Of a DNA stretch of 63,458 nucleotides, positions 42,559 through 51,534 are shown in pieces. Where the stretch lies: NCBI GenBank assembly GCA_022572465.1, contig JACZVV010000003.1:1-63458 (forward strand), in the 5' to 3' direction. Every line of letters starts with the position of its first letter. The first letter of the stretch is position 1. This stretch comes from Chloroflexota bacterium (GTDB taxonomy: Bacteria > Chloroflexota > Dehalococcoidia > SHYB01). The notes under the pieces were generated by a model. The model saw only the letters and a list, made by a program, of their open reading frames with translations. It was not told where the DNA came from and did not search any database. A program made the position numbers and the translations under genes.

Positions 42559-43447
42559 CCAACGTCCTCTCTCGCTCGCCGGGAGGAGTGGCGACGTGCT
42601 CGTGGGCGTGGTAGGAGCTGCGGACCAGAGGGCCCGACTCCACGTGCCGGAATCCCATGGCCAGTCCCTGGCGCTTCAGCTCGGCGAACTCGTCGGGATG
42701 GTAGAAACGGTCGATGGCGATGTGCTTCGGCGAAGGCTTCAAATACTGGCCGATCGTCAGCACGTCGCATCCGGCCTCGCGGACGTCGAACATCGTCTCC
42801 AGGACCTCGTCCTTGGTTTCACCCATGCCGAGGATGATCCCCGATTTGGTCACCATCTCGGGCTCCCACTCCTTGACCTGGGCCAGAAGCTCCACGGAGC
42901 GCTGGTAGGAACCCTTGGGACGCACTCGTGGGAACAATCGGGCGACGCTCTCGATGTTGTGGTTCAGCACGTCCGGCGCCGCATCGACGACGGTCCGCAA
43001 GGCCTCTCGCGAGCCGGCGAAGTCGGGGATGAGCACCTCGACGGCGCAGCCGGGCGCTCGGGACCGGATGCGGCGGATGGTGGACGCAAAAACAGCGGCC
43101 CCGCCGTCGGGCAGATCGTCCCGATTGACGGAGGTGACCACGGCGTGGCGGAGGCCCAGCGTGTGGACCGCGCCGGCGACGCGCTCCGGCTCGCCCAAAT
43201 CGAGGCCGTGAGGCCGGCCGCTGGTGACGGCGCAGTAGGCGCAGGCCCGGGTGCAGACGTCGCCCAGGATCAGGAACGTGGCCGTGCCGTACTCCCAGCA
43301 CTCGCCCATGTTGGGGCAGCGAGCCTCTTCGCAGATGGTGTGGAGCTTCTCCTGCCGCACCAGCCGCTTCAACTTGACATAGTTATCCCCGCCGGGAAAG
43401 CGGACCTTGAACCACGGAGGCAGTCTGCGTTGAATCTCGGCGCTCAT
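42551..43447 (-). CDS. lipA: Lipoyl synthase
   Basis: This radical SAM enzyme inserts two sulfurs into octanoyl groups on E2. Both cluster sets are present: CEEARCPNMGEC (C39, C44, C50, auxiliary cluster) and CTRACAYC (C65, C69, C72, radical SAM). The protein has 298 residues from ATG 43447; a GTG three codons earlier is possible. It is the first gene of the pdh operon, tying cofactor synthesis to the complex that needs it. LipB or LplA is not in the window. Confidence 0.96.
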   Translation of the reverse strand: MSAEIQRRLPPWFKVRFPGGDNYVKLKRLVRQEKLHTICEEARCPNMGECWEYGTATFLILGDVCTRACAYCAVTSGRPHGLDLGEPERVAGAVHTLGLRHAVVTSVNRDDLPDGGAAVFASTIRRIRSRAPGCAVEVLIPDFAGSREALRTVVDAAPDVLNHNIESVARLFPRVRPKGSYQRSVELLAQVKEWEPEMVTKSGIILGMGETKDEVLETMFDVREAGCDVLTIGQYLKPSPKHIAIDRFYHPDEFAELKRQGLAMGFRHVESGPLVRSSYHAHEHVATPPGERERTLVG

Positions 43448-43493
43448 CGCTCTCACGCCATCGAAACCAACAAAGCTTAACTTCTATGATAAA

Positions 43494-43520
43494 AGTATAT
43501 CACGGGCGCTTCCGTTGCAA
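43494..43520 (-). promoter_or_regulatory. Promoter of the lipA-pdh operon
   Basis: On the minus strand: TTGCAA (43520-43515), a 15-bp spacer and TATACT (43499-43494), with a TG extension (TGATATACT). The short spacer is offset by the extended -10. It lies 47 bp upstream of lipA. Confidence 0.55.
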
Positions 43521-43702
43521 CAGGAGTGTCGTTGGAGGCCATCCCGCACTTGTCGACAGGTTATCCCTCAACTTCGACACCCTGGGTGGAACGGCCCCAC
43601 CCCCTTCGCCGAAATCCGGCGTGCCAGGTGGGCGCGGTCGCGCCAGCCATAAGGGTTGGATGCAGGAACCTGTGTCCAGAAATCTCGCCTGCGACGCGGC
43701 AG

Positions 43703-45181
43703 CTACTCCGCCTCGTCGCGCAGGCGGATGTATCTGATGAGCCGCGGATGCACGTTTTCAATGTGCCTGTGCATCTGTCGTGCCAATTCTTGGATCGTGA
43801 AATGTGCTTGACTCGACAGCCTGAGTTTCAGGAGATGGTAACATTCGCGGAGATTCAGTTTTGCGAGTGTCCGGGTCATATGGGCATGAGTTACCAAGTA
43901 ACGAGCAACCGAGGGATGAACTTTCTCAACCTGGCGGAAAGCGTGATCCGTCTTCTTAATGGCTTCACGAAAAAGCCGACCTGCACCCGCCCTTTCGATC
44001 AATCGAGGGACGAGGTGTCCATACCGCGCATTAAGCGGTTGCGAAAGGGTTGTTTGCATGCGATGGCGCTTGTATTCACGGTAGGCCCCGTAGTCCATCT
44101 CGAGCTCAAACAGATAATCGATGTTTTCCAGCTCCCTCAAGGGGGGATCGAAATCACCAAGACCGCTCAGCGCCATGTCAATCAATTCGGTTTTCTGCCG
44201 CTCGCTCATTCGACGTACTGAATACTCCACTCGCTTGTAGGGCCTACCGGAAACGCGGTAAAGCAAGGCTTCCACTAGCCGATCCACGGCAGAACGATCG
44301 AAATAGACGAGAGTCGCCTTTACCTGCGCGACATCAACTTCGGTTCCTAAAGAATCGAACGAGAGTTGCGATCCGTTGTTGTCCGATTCTTTCTCGATGG
44401 AATTCCAAAACCTCTCCCGTCGCTTCCGATCAAAAGCCCACTGATTCTTCTGTGCGCCGATGAAATATTCGCTGTCCTCCGCGTACTTGACCAGCGTCGG
44501 TGCGATCTTTCGTCCCTCCGCTCGGAGCCGCTTCCCGATTTCGCGGCTCTCGGCCAGCTCCGAGCTCAGCAGCTTGGTGATGGCATGCTCCAGCGACCGC
44601 GCGTTCATGGTGACGCCCACGTTGGTCAGGGTGGCGGCGGGCAGGACGAAGCGGCAGCTATCGGTGGCCTCACGCCGGATGCGCAGGTTGTAGGCCCCGT
44701 CCCGCTCGCCCTCCCGCTGTGGGTGCTGGGACTTCAGGTACGCCTGAGTCTTCTCCAGCAGGGCGTGATACGTCTCGAACAGGAAGTCGCAGGTCTCGGT
44801 GAAGGTCCGCTCCAGCTCGTGGCCGCGAAGCTCGGCGGGGACGTGGTAGCTGCCCCGCTCCAGCACCTGGTAGCGGGACGACTTCTCGGTGAAGGACGCC
44901 AGGCGGTTGTCCTCCAACTCATCGCACGCGAGACGGGAGATATTCTCCACCGCCATGTGGATGACGGCGTGCTCGGCCACCGAGGCGTGGCCGTAGCCCA
45001 CCACCCACTTCTCGTTGAAGTCGGCCGCCTTGGCCTCGGTGACCCGTTCCTTGATCTCGTCGAAAGCCTCGGGGCTTCGAGAGGTCATGGCGAAGATGAC
45101 GGCGATCTGCTCCTGGGTCAGCTCCTGGGGGTCCAGGGGGTAGACCCGCATCTCGTGGGCGGTCCGGTGCGTGGTGGTCAT
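43703..45181 (-). CDS. Tandem two-domain ThyX-like protein (alternative thymidylate synthase family)
   Basis: This 492-residue protein carries two ThyX-related domains. Domain 1 (about 60-230) has GHASVAEH, SFTEKSSRY and LPAATLTNVGVTMNARSLEH, but its QxxRHR position reads ELEDNR. Domain 2 (about 285-480) has KRHRMQTTLSQPLNARYG and LNLRECYHLLKLR, keeping RHR but with the Ser-rich part altered. Classical ThyX is about 220-250 residues and homotetrameric. The DNA for domain 2 is about 50% GC, whereas that for domain 1 is about 65-68%. Start: ATG 45181. FAD-dependent dUMP methylation is likely for the family but not certain here. Confidence 0.8.
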   Translation of the reverse strand: MTTTHRTAHEMRVYPLDPQELTQEQIAVIFAMTSRSPEAFDEIKERVTEAKAADFNEKWVVGYGHASVAEHAVIHMAVENISRLACDELEDNRLASFTEKSSRYQVLERGSYHVPAELRGHELERTFTETCDFLFETYHALLEKTQAYLKSQHPQREGERDGAYNLRIRREATDSCRFVLPAATLTNVGVTMNARSLEHAITKLLSSELAESREIGKRLRAEGRKIAPTLVKYAEDSEYFIGAQKNQWAFDRKRRERFWNSIEKESDNNGSQLSFDSLGTEVDVAQVKATLVYFDRSAVDRLVEALLYRVSGRPYKRVEYSVRRMSERQKTELIDMALSGLGDFDPPLRELENIDYLFELEMDYGAYREYKRHRMQTTLSQPLNARYGHLVPRLIERAGAGRLFREAIKKTDHAFRQVEKVHPSVARYLVTHAHMTRTLAKLNLRECYHLLKLRLSSQAHFTIQELARQMHRHIENVHPRLIRYIRLRDEAE

Positions 45182-45301
45182 TCCACTATTTTTTTGAGGC
45201 AATGCGGGCCATCGTCATGGGTTTGCGCCGCTGGACGCCGTCGAACGAATCGAATCGTAGCCCCGAGTACGGAGGCCGTCAACAGCCAACCAGAGCGGGA
45301 T

Positions 45302-46735
45302 TCAAGGGGAGTCGATCGCTGTCCCCAGGGCCTCGTCCAGCACGGCCAACGCATGCTCGAGCTGGGGCCTCGTGATCGTCAGGGGCGGCGTCAGCGACAG
45401 GACGTTGCCGCGAGAGCCGCCGGCCAGCAGGATGACGCCTCGCTCCAGGGCCGCCCGGATTGCCGCCGACGCCTCGGCCGATGCCGGCGCCCTGGTCTGC
45501 CGGTCCGTGACCAGCTCGATGCCCACCATCATGCCCAGGCCCCGTACGTCGCCGACGACCTCGTGCCGCTGCTGGAGCTCGCGGCATCGCCGCAGCAGCC
45601 ACCCGCCGAGCGCCGACGCCCGCTCGGGGATGCGCCTCCGCTCCATCTCGTCGATGACGGCCAGGGCCGCCGCGGCCCCAAGCGGGTGTCCCATGAACGT
45701 GCTGGAGTGGGGCGCTTCCGGCTCGTCGTGCGCCCAGGCGTCCATCACTTCGCCCCGGGCGATACAGGCGGCGATGGGCATGCCCCCCGCCATCGCCTTG
45801 CCCACGCACATGATATCCGGCTCCACGTCCCAGTGGTCCACCGCGAACCACGCGCCGGTGCGGCCAAATCCGGTGATCAGCTCGTCGACGATCAGCAGGA
45901 CCTCCCGCCGGGCGCACGCTTCTTTGAGCCGCGGCAGGTAGTCGGGCGGCGGGACGATCTCGCCCTCCCGGCCCTGGACCGGCTCGATGACCACGGCCCC
46001 GATGGGTCCAACGCCGGCCGGTGGACTGTCCAGGGCCTGCTCCACGGGCGCCAGGCAGGCGATATCGCACGTTGGGTAGGTCAGGCCCAAGGGGCAGCGG
46101 TAGCAGTAGGGGTAGGGCGCTCGGGCGACGCGCGGGTTGAGCTGGGGAAGGAACGGTTGGCGGAACTGCTCGCGGTCGGTGACGGCGAGCGCGCCGTAGG
46201 ACTGACCGTGAAAGCCGCCGGTGAAGGCCAGGACGCCGTGCCGGCCCGTCGCCAGCGTTGCCGTCTTCAACGCCACTTCGACGGCTTCGGAGCCGCTGGT
46301 GCAGAAGATGACCTTGTTGCCGCTGCCCGGCGCAAGCTCCGCGAGGCGGCGGGCCAGCTCGACCTTGACGACGTTGGGATGAACGTCGCCCAGCCCATGG
46401 AGCATCGCCCGGCTCTGCTTGCGGACCGCGGCGGCCACCCGAGGATTCGCGTGACCCAGGTTCGCGACGCCGAAACCAGCCGTGAGGTCGATGTAGACGT
46501 TGCCGTCGGCGTCGAGCACGTTGGCGCCCCGCGCCCGCTCCCACACGATGGGCAGGTCGCCTGTGCCGATGGTGGAGACGCCGGGCGACTCGAATCGCGC
46601 CAGCTCGCGGGCGAGCCGCTTCGACGCTGGGCCTGGCGGCCGGGTCCGCATGCTCGGCAGCATGCGTCCGAACGGGCGCGATGTCGTCGCGGACGGCGCT
46701 CGATTGGGCATGGCCGGGCGTCCCTCTCGAATCAC
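45302..46735 (-). CDS. Class III PLP aminotransferase (4-aminobutyrate aminotransferase-like)
   Basis: This 477-residue ornithine/GABA-type aminotransferase has [13 protein letters not shown] (phosphate cup), [13 protein letters not shown] and the PLP lysine in [12 protein letters not shown] Cys-rich stretch, [16 protein letters not shown] and DIAC, precedes the large-domain core. It starts at a GTG that overlaps the stop of the ABC ATPase gene (GTGA), so it is the last gene of the transporter operon; ATG 46711 is an alternative start. The context suggests it acts on the amino acid imported by that system. Confidence 0.9.
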   Translation of the reverse strand: MIREGRPAMPNRAPSATTSRPFGRMLPSMRTRPPGPASKRLARELARFESPGVSTIGTGDLPIVWERARGANVLDADGNVYIDLTAGFGVANLGHANPRVAAAVRKQSRAMLHGLGDVHPNVVKVELARRLAELAPGSGNKVIFCTSGSEAVEVALKTATLATGRHGVLAFTGGFHGQSYGALAVTDREQFRQPFLPQLNPRVARAPYPYCYRCPLGLTYPTCDIACLAPVEQALDSPPAGVGPIGAVVIEPVQGREGEIVPPPDYLPRLKEACARREVLLIVDELITGFGRTGAWFAVDHWDVEPDIMCVGKAMAGGMPIAACIARGEVMDAWAHDEPEAPHSSTFMGHPLGAAAALAVIDEMERRRIPERASALGGWLLRRCRELQQRHEVVGDVRGLGMMVGIELVTDRQTRAPASAEASAAIRAALERGVILLAGGSRGNVLSLTPPLTITRPQLEHALAVLDEALGTAIDSP

Positions 46736-47487
46736 AGGATCTGCGAAAGGAAGAGCTTGGTTCGCTCGTGCTGCGGGTTGTCGAAGACCTGCGCCGTCGT
46801 TCCCTCTTCGATGATGGTGCCCTCGTCGAACATGGCCATGCGGTCGGCGACCTCGCGGGCAAATCCCATCTCGTGGGTCACCACGATCATCGTCATGCCG
46901 GACCCGGCAAGCTCCCGCATCACGTCCAGCACCTCTTTGATCATCTCGGGGTCCAGGGCCGACGTCGGCTCGTCGAAGAGCATGATCTTGGGTTGCATCG
47001 CCAGGGCCCGGGCGATGGCCACCCGCTGTTGCTGCCCGCCCGAAAGCTCGGCTGGATACTTGGCCGCTTGCTCGGGGATGCCCACCCGCTCCAGGAGCTC
47101 CATCGCCTGCTTCTCCGCCTCCGACCGAGGCCGGCGCAGGACTCGCATCGGAGCGAGCGTAATGTTCTGCATCACCGTCAGATGGGGAAAGATGTTGAAC
47201 GACTGGAACACCATCCCGACTTCCCTGCGCACCAGTTCCACGTTCCGGATGTCATGGGTCAGCTCGATGCCGTCGACGATGACGTCGCCCCGCTGATGCT
47301 CCTCCAGGCGGTTGATGACGCGAATGAAGGTCGATTTCCCCGAACCCGACGGGCCGAAGACGACCACCACGTCGCCCCGCTTCACCGTGATGCTGAGACC
47401 CCGCAGCACATGGAAGTCACCGAACCACTTGTGCACTTCCCGGCAAACGATGATGTCGTCGGCCGCCGGACGCTCTTCACCCGTCAC
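46732..47487 (-). CDS. Polar amino-acid ABC transporter, ATP-binding protein
   Basis: This 251-residue ABC ATPase of the GlnQ/HisP/AapP group has the Walker A motif [10 protein letters not shown]-loop in [14 protein letters not shown], signature [15 protein letters not shown], Walker [16 protein letters not shown] and H-loop TH. It starts at GTG 47487 with GGAGGAG upstream. It powers the two permeases encoded before it. The stop overlaps the next gene's start. Confidence 0.95.
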   Translation of the reverse strand: MTGEERPAADDIIVCREVHKWFGDFHVLRGLSITVKRGDVVVVFGPSGSGKSTFIRVINRLEEHQRGDVIVDGIELTHDIRNVELVRREVGMVFQSFNIFPHLTVMQNITLAPMRVLRRPRSEAEKQAMELLERVGIPEQAAKYPAELSGGQQQRVAIARALAMQPKIMLFDEPTSALDPEMIKEVLDVMRELAGSGMTMIVVTHEMGFAREVADRMAMFDEGTIIEEGTTAQVFDNPQHERTKLFLSQIL

Positions 47488-47559
47488 GGGACTCCTCCAA
47501 TCGGTCGCGGACGACCCGCCTCGTTAGCATGCGCACCCTGGTCGAGCCGGCAACGGCTT

Positions 47560-48789
47560 CTATCGCCGGCCAACGCCCAGCGCCTCTTCCAGTCTACGGC
47601 TGGCATAGGACATCGAGTAGGTGAAGATCCAGAAGACCGCCGCGAGGAACAGGTACACCTCGCGTTGGGAGCCTCGCCACTCCACGTTCCCCAAGATGAT
47701 CGACCTCCCGATGCCGACGATGTCGAGCAAGGCCACGATAGCAACGAGGCTCGTGTCTTTCAAGAGCGTGATGAGCTGGCCGACGATAGCGGGGATCACC
47801 GCTCGCAAGGCCTGGGGCAGAACGATGTAGAGCGTGACGTTGAACCCGTTGAGGCCCAGCGCCTTGGCCGCGTCGATCTGACCCAGCGGCACGGCCTGGA
47901 GCCCTCCGCGAACGTTCTCGGCCATGTAGGCGGCGCTGAACACGGTGATGGCCACGAACGCCCGCATGACGCGGTCGCGGACGATGAAGTCGAGGAACGT
48001 GTCTTGCGGCAGCACCAGCGGCAGAATGATCTGCGTCATGAACAGCAGCGTAATCAGAGGAACGCCCCGGATCAGCTCGATGAACAAGGTGCAGAACATG
48101 CTGACCGCTGGCAGCGAGCTGCGGCGTCCCAAGGCAAGGAGAACCCCGAGGGGGAAAGAGGCCACGATCCCCACCACGGACAGGAGAATGGTGAGCATGA
48201 GCCCGCCCAACTGGGTGGTCCTGACCTCGGGGAGTCCAGGCATCCATCCGGAACCGCGGAGCAGGAACAGGACCAACACGAACGCCGCGGCCCAGGCGAT
48301 GATGAGCCGGCCAGGCGGAACGTTGATCACCCGGGCGAGCAAGTAACCCAGCCCGATCACGAACGGATTGGCAAGAATCCAGAGCCTGGCCTCGACGTCC
48401 AAGGAGTCGAGGCTCAACGGAACGAAGGCCATGGCGACGAAGATCACCCCTCCGGCTCGCGCGAAGGTCCGCGCGACGCCGCTCCACACCCTCCAAGAGA
48501 GTCCTGCGAGCAACGAGACGATGAGCACCACGACGCCGACCCGCCACATCTCGTCCGAGGGGTATTGGCCCACGGCGAACAGCTTCAGGTTGGAGGTGAC
48601 GGCGGCCCATTCCGCGTCGAAGAACAGCCAGGTGAGGGATGGCCTCAGCAAAAAATAGAGGAGCGCGATCACGACGACGGTGAGCAGCGCGTTCAAACGG
48701 GTGCTGAACAGGTTGGTCCTGATCCAACCTATGGGGCCCGTAGTGATGACGGGCGGCTTCAGAATTTCGGGGGAGGTTGTCACCGTCAA
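47560..48789 (-). CDS. Polar amino-acid ABC transporter permease (AapM-like)
   Basis: This long-form permease of 409 residues has an extra N-terminal membrane region (about eight helices in all) and the conserved EAA-type loop ENVRGGLQAVPLGQIDAAKALGL followed by RAVIPAIVGQLITLLKDTSL. The first listed codon is TTG overlapping the previous stop (TTGA); a GTG two codons later could also serve. It pairs with the permease at 48786 as AapQ/AapM do in general L-amino-acid uptake. The gene before the ATPase is 73 bp away. Confidence 0.92.
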   Translation of the reverse strand: MTVTTSPEILKPPVITTGPIGWIRTNLFSTRLNALLTVVVIALLYFLLRPSLTWLFFDAEWAAVTSNLKLFAVGQYPSDEMWRVGVVVLIVSLLAGLSWRVWSGVARTFARAGGVIFVAMAFVPLSLDSLDVEARLWILANPFVIGLGYLLARVINVPPGRLIIAWAAAFVLVLFLLRGSGWMPGLPEVRTTQLGGLMLTILLSVVGIVASFPLGVLLALGRRSSLPAVSMFCTLFIELIRGVPLITLLFMTQIILPLVLPQDTFLDFIVRDRVMRAFVAITVFSAAYMAENVRGGLQAVPLGQIDAAKALGLNGFNVTLYIVLPQALRAVIPAIVGQLITLLKDTSLVAIVALLDIVGIGRSIILGNVEWRGSQREVYLFLAAVFWIFTYSMSYASRRLEEALGVGRR

Positions 48790-49961
48790 CGCTCCGTGAA
48801 CCGCACTCGCCGGTTGTAGATGTTCCCGATGATGGCGTAGGTCAAGCTCATGGCCAGATAAGCGGCCATGATCAGCAGCATGATCGGCACCGCTCGGCCG
48901 GCCTGATTGATCATGATCCTGCTGATGGCGTACAGGTCGGGATAGCCGATGGCTATGGCCAGGCTGGAGTTCTTGGTCAGGTTCAAGAACTGGCTAATCA
49001 TCGGCGGGATGATCACCCTCAAGGCCTGGGGAAAGACGATGGACAGGAGGGTTTGCGCATCGCTGAGGCCAAGGGCCCGCGCCGCCTCGGTTTGGCCGCG
49101 CTGGACCGATTGAATGCCGGCGCGCACGATCTCGGCGATGAAGGCGGCGGTGTACACCACCAGGCCGGTGAGCAAGGCCGCGAACTCGGGCGTTACCCGC
49201 GCGCCGCCAACGAAGTTGAAACGCTCCAGAACGGGCGTCTCGCGTATGAGAGGGCTCTCCCCCACCAAGAACCACCCCAAGGTTGGCAGGAGCACCAGGG
49301 CCAGCGCCGCGGCCACGTTGGGATGCGTGTTTCGGCCGGTCTCGATCTGGATCCGGCCCAAGATCACCCTCACCGCCACGGCGAGCACGACTCCGCCCAG
49401 AACGAACAGCAGCCACGAATCGAACGACGACGTGGTGTTGGCCCACACCGAAAAGACGCCCCGGTTGTTGACGTAGATGGGGCCCGGCAGGCGCAGGCTT
49501 TCCTGGACCACCGGCAGCAGCAGAAAGATCCCGAAGTACCAAAAAAAGAGCTGCACCAAGAGGGGGACGTTTCGAATGATCTCGACGTAGACGCTGGTGA
49601 TGCTCTTGACCAACCAGTTGCTGGAAAGCCGCGAAACGCCCACGATGAGGCCCAGCACGGTGGCGGCCACGATTCCTATCAGGGCCACCTTGATGGTGTT
49701 GACCACTCCCACTATGAAGGCGTGCCGGAAGGAGTCCGACTCGGTGTAGCCGATGACCGATTCCGCGATGGGAAAGCCGGCCTCCTCCTCGAGAAAACCG
49801 AAGCCCAGCTTCAGGCCACGTTCATCCGCGGCTTCGAAGACGTTCCTGACGAAGTAGACGACGATGGCGACGACGATGACGACGAAGACGATCTGGGTGA
49901 CAGCGCGCAGCACGCGGGCGTCGCGCCAGAGAGGAGTGCCACGGTACGTTAGGATGCGCAT
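48786..49961 (-). CDS. Polar amino-acid ABC transporter permease (AapQ-like)
   Basis: The permease has 391 residues. N-terminal helix at about 20-40, insertion of periplasmic sequence including LGFGFLEEEAGFPIAES, as in AapQ. The EAA loop reads AEIVRAGIQSVQRGQTEAARALGL, written here only to mark its type, followed by PQALRVIIPPMISQFLNLTKN. ATG 49961. It is separated from the binding-protein gene by a strong hairpin terminator at 49991-50032, which should lower its expression relative to the binding protein. Confidence 0.92.
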   Translation of the reverse strand: MRILTYRGTPLWRDARVLRAVTQIVFVVIVVAIVVYFVRNVFEAADERGLKLGFGFLEEEAGFPIAESVIGYTESDSFRHAFIVGVVNTIKVALIGIVAATVLGLIVGVSRLSSNWLVKSITSVYVEIIRNVPLLVQLFFWYFGIFLLLPVVQESLRLPGPIYVNNRGVFSVWANTTSSFDSWLLFVLGGVVLAVAVRVILGRIQIETGRNTHPNVAAALALVLLPTLGWFLVGESPLIRETPVLERFNFVGGARVTPEFAALLTGLVVYTAAFIAEIVRAGIQSVQRGQTEAARALGLSDAQTLLSIVFPQALRVIIPPMISQFLNLTKNSSLAIAIGYPDLYAISRIMINQAGRAVPIMLLIMAAYLAMSLTYAIIGNIYNRRVRFTER

Positions 49962-49990
49962 CCGAGCGTTTGGCCCCGCGACCGCATATG

Positions 49991-50032
49991 AAAAAGCACA
50001 TACAGGCCCGGCCTCCCGAGCCTGTATGTGCT
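49991..50032 (-). terminator. Hairpin terminator or attenuator between the binding protein and permease genes
   Basis: A 13-bp perfect stem AGCACATACAGGC (49995-50007) pairs with 50020-50032 across a 12-nt loop. On the minus strand it is followed by five T residues (49995-49991). It lies 20 bp after the binding-protein stop and 30 bp before the permease start, so partial read-through is expected. Confidence 0.85.
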
Positions 50033-50052
50033 CACTTCATCGACCGTGCGAA

Positions 50053-51138
50053 CTAGCGAAGGGGCGGCGCGTAGACTAGGCCGCCGTTGGTCCACAACTC
50101 GTTCTGCTGCCGCGGGAGCGTGAAGGACTCGCCGTTGGGGCCCATGTACCGGTCGTAGATCTCGCCGTAGTTGCCCACTGCCTTGATGACGTCCACGGCA
50201 AAGGTCGCTTTCAAGCCCAGATCGGACTGCCCGAACTCGCCCTCGACGCCCAACATCCGTCGGATCACGATGTTGTCGCTGCCCCGCTGCTGCTCCACGT
50301 TGGCCTGGGTAACTCCCAGCTCCTCGGCGTTGATCAGCACCCACATGACCGTCTTGACCAGGTCGAACCACCCGTCGTCCCCATGAGCGACGACCGGGGT
50401 CAGGGGCTCCTTGGAGATCGTCTCAGGCAGGATGACGTGGGCGTCGGGGTCGCTGAAGCCGCTTCTAATGGCGGCCAGCTGCGACTTGTCGCTGGTGGTG
50501 GCGTCGCAGCGACCCGCCTCGTAGGCTCCATAGACCGAGGCGGTGTCCTCGAAGACCACGGTCTCCAGATCCAGATTGTGTTGCCGGAAGAAGTCGGCCA
50601 GGTTGAGCTCGGTGGTGGTGCCACTGGTCACGCAGACGGTGGTGCCGTCCAGGTCCAGGGCGCTGTCGAATCCGAGCCGTTTGGGCACCATGAAGCCCTG
50701 TCCGTCGTAGAACATGATGGTGGTGTAGTTGCCCCACTGGGAATCGCGAGTCGAGGTCCAGGTCACGTTCCGGGACAGGACGTCTACCTCGCCGGCTTGA
50801 ATCGTGGGGCCGCGCTCGGATGCCGTGATGGGCACGACTTCCAGGGCGTTGCCATCACCGAAGATGGCGGCCGCGATGGCCCGGCAGAGGTCGATATCGA
50901 AGCCGCGGTTGATGCCGGCCGAGTCCAAGAACCCAAATCCGGCGAGGTCGGTTCGTCCGGCGCAGATCAGCCGGCCGCGGTCTTGGACGACATCCAGGCG
51001 GTTGGATACCGGCTCGGGCGTCGCCTGCACGATAACCGTTTGCACCACGGGCGTCGCGTCGCCGCCGTTACAGGCCGCGACCACGATGGCGATGACGACC
51101 AAGAGGCTTCCGAACGCTACGAACCTTTTCTGTTTCAT
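50053..51138 (-). CDS. Polar amino-acid ABC transporter, substrate-binding lipoprotein
   Basis: This periplasm-facing binding protein of 361 residues has a signal peptide MKQKRFVAFGSLLVVIAIVV followed by lipobox AAC-N (lipidated Cys) and a Val/Thr/Gln-rich linker of the type common in Chloroflexota lipoproteins. The mature protein has GFDIDLCRAIAAAIFG, the family signature, and ERGPTIQAGEVDVLSRNVTWT. Start: ATG 51138, with GGAGGAG 4 nt upstream; the longer frame is not needed. It resembles AapJ general amino-acid binding proteins. Transcribed first in the operon. Confidence 0.93.
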   Translation of the reverse strand: MKQKRFVAFGSLLVVIAIVVAACNGGDATPVVQTVIVQATPEPVSNRLDVVQDRGRLICAGRTDLAGFGFLDSAGINRGFDIDLCRAIAAAIFGDGNALEVVPITASERGPTIQAGEVDVLSRNVTWTSTRDSQWGNYTTIMFYDGQGFMVPKRLGFDSALDLDGTTVCVTSGTTTELNLADFFRQHNLDLETVVFEDTASVYGAYEAGRCDATTSDKSQLAAIRSGFSDPDAHVILPETISKEPLTPVVAHGDDGWFDLVKTVMWVLINAEELGVTQANVEQQRGSDNIVIRRMLGVEGEFGQSDLGLKATFAVDVIKAVGNYGEIYDRYMGPNGESFTLPRQQNELWTNGGLVYAPPLR

Positions 51139-51208
51139 CAGCTCCTCCAGAATGGAATCTTTTGCGGGAAGCCCCGGCATCCGGTGAACCCGGCTCCTCC
51201 GCCGCGGC

Positions 51209-51239
51209 ATTATACGCTCTAGCCATTAGGGAAAGTCAA
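51209..51239 (-). promoter_or_regulatory. Promoter of the amino-acid transporter operon
   Basis: On the minus strand: TTGACT (51239-51234), a 19-bp spacer and a perfect TATAAT (51214-51209). The start point near 51202 gives a 64-nt leader. Confidence 0.65.
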
Positions 51240-51468
51240 GAGCTTTCACTGGGGTGGCGCGCGCGGGCGTCTTTAAATCTTTCTTACAATGTCTGCCGGC
51301 GCATGTGGCAAACGAGTCCCGGCGCCTCCCTTCCCACGAGACTCTGCGTCCCGGCAAGCCCCGCGTCCCGCGGGAGAGGTCGGGGCTCAGAGCCTGCACT
51401 GAGCGAAGCCGAAGGGGTGGCAATGAAAAGACCCCGGGCCGACCCCGAGGACGCCTCGCACGAGCGGA
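51240..51468. other. Intergenic region with a short dispersed-repeat-like sequence
   Basis: No convincing gene. It contains a TGCACTGAGCGAAGCCGAAG sequence at about 51395-51414 of a type (GAGCGAAGxCGAAG) that I recall as a dispersed repeat in some bacterial genomes, and an ATG-bearing frame around 51420 without a Shine-Dalgarno. Confidence 0.35.
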
Positions 51469-51477
51469 TGCTATAGT
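51469..51477 (+). promoter_or_regulatory. Extended -10 promoter of the aldo/keto reductase gene
   Basis: TGCTATAGT (51469-51477), 58 bp upstream of the ATG. No strong -35. Confidence 0.5.
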
Positions 51478-51534
51478 TGAGGCAGCCGCCGGTTCGCGCG
51501 GCTCATTCACCCGCAGGAAAAAGCGAGGAAGCCC

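Noticed and set aside
44366-47296. A 976-codon plus-strand frame across ThyX-like, aminotransferase and ABC ATPase genes
   Set aside because: It spans three well-identified minus-strand genes and has no motif or ribosome site.
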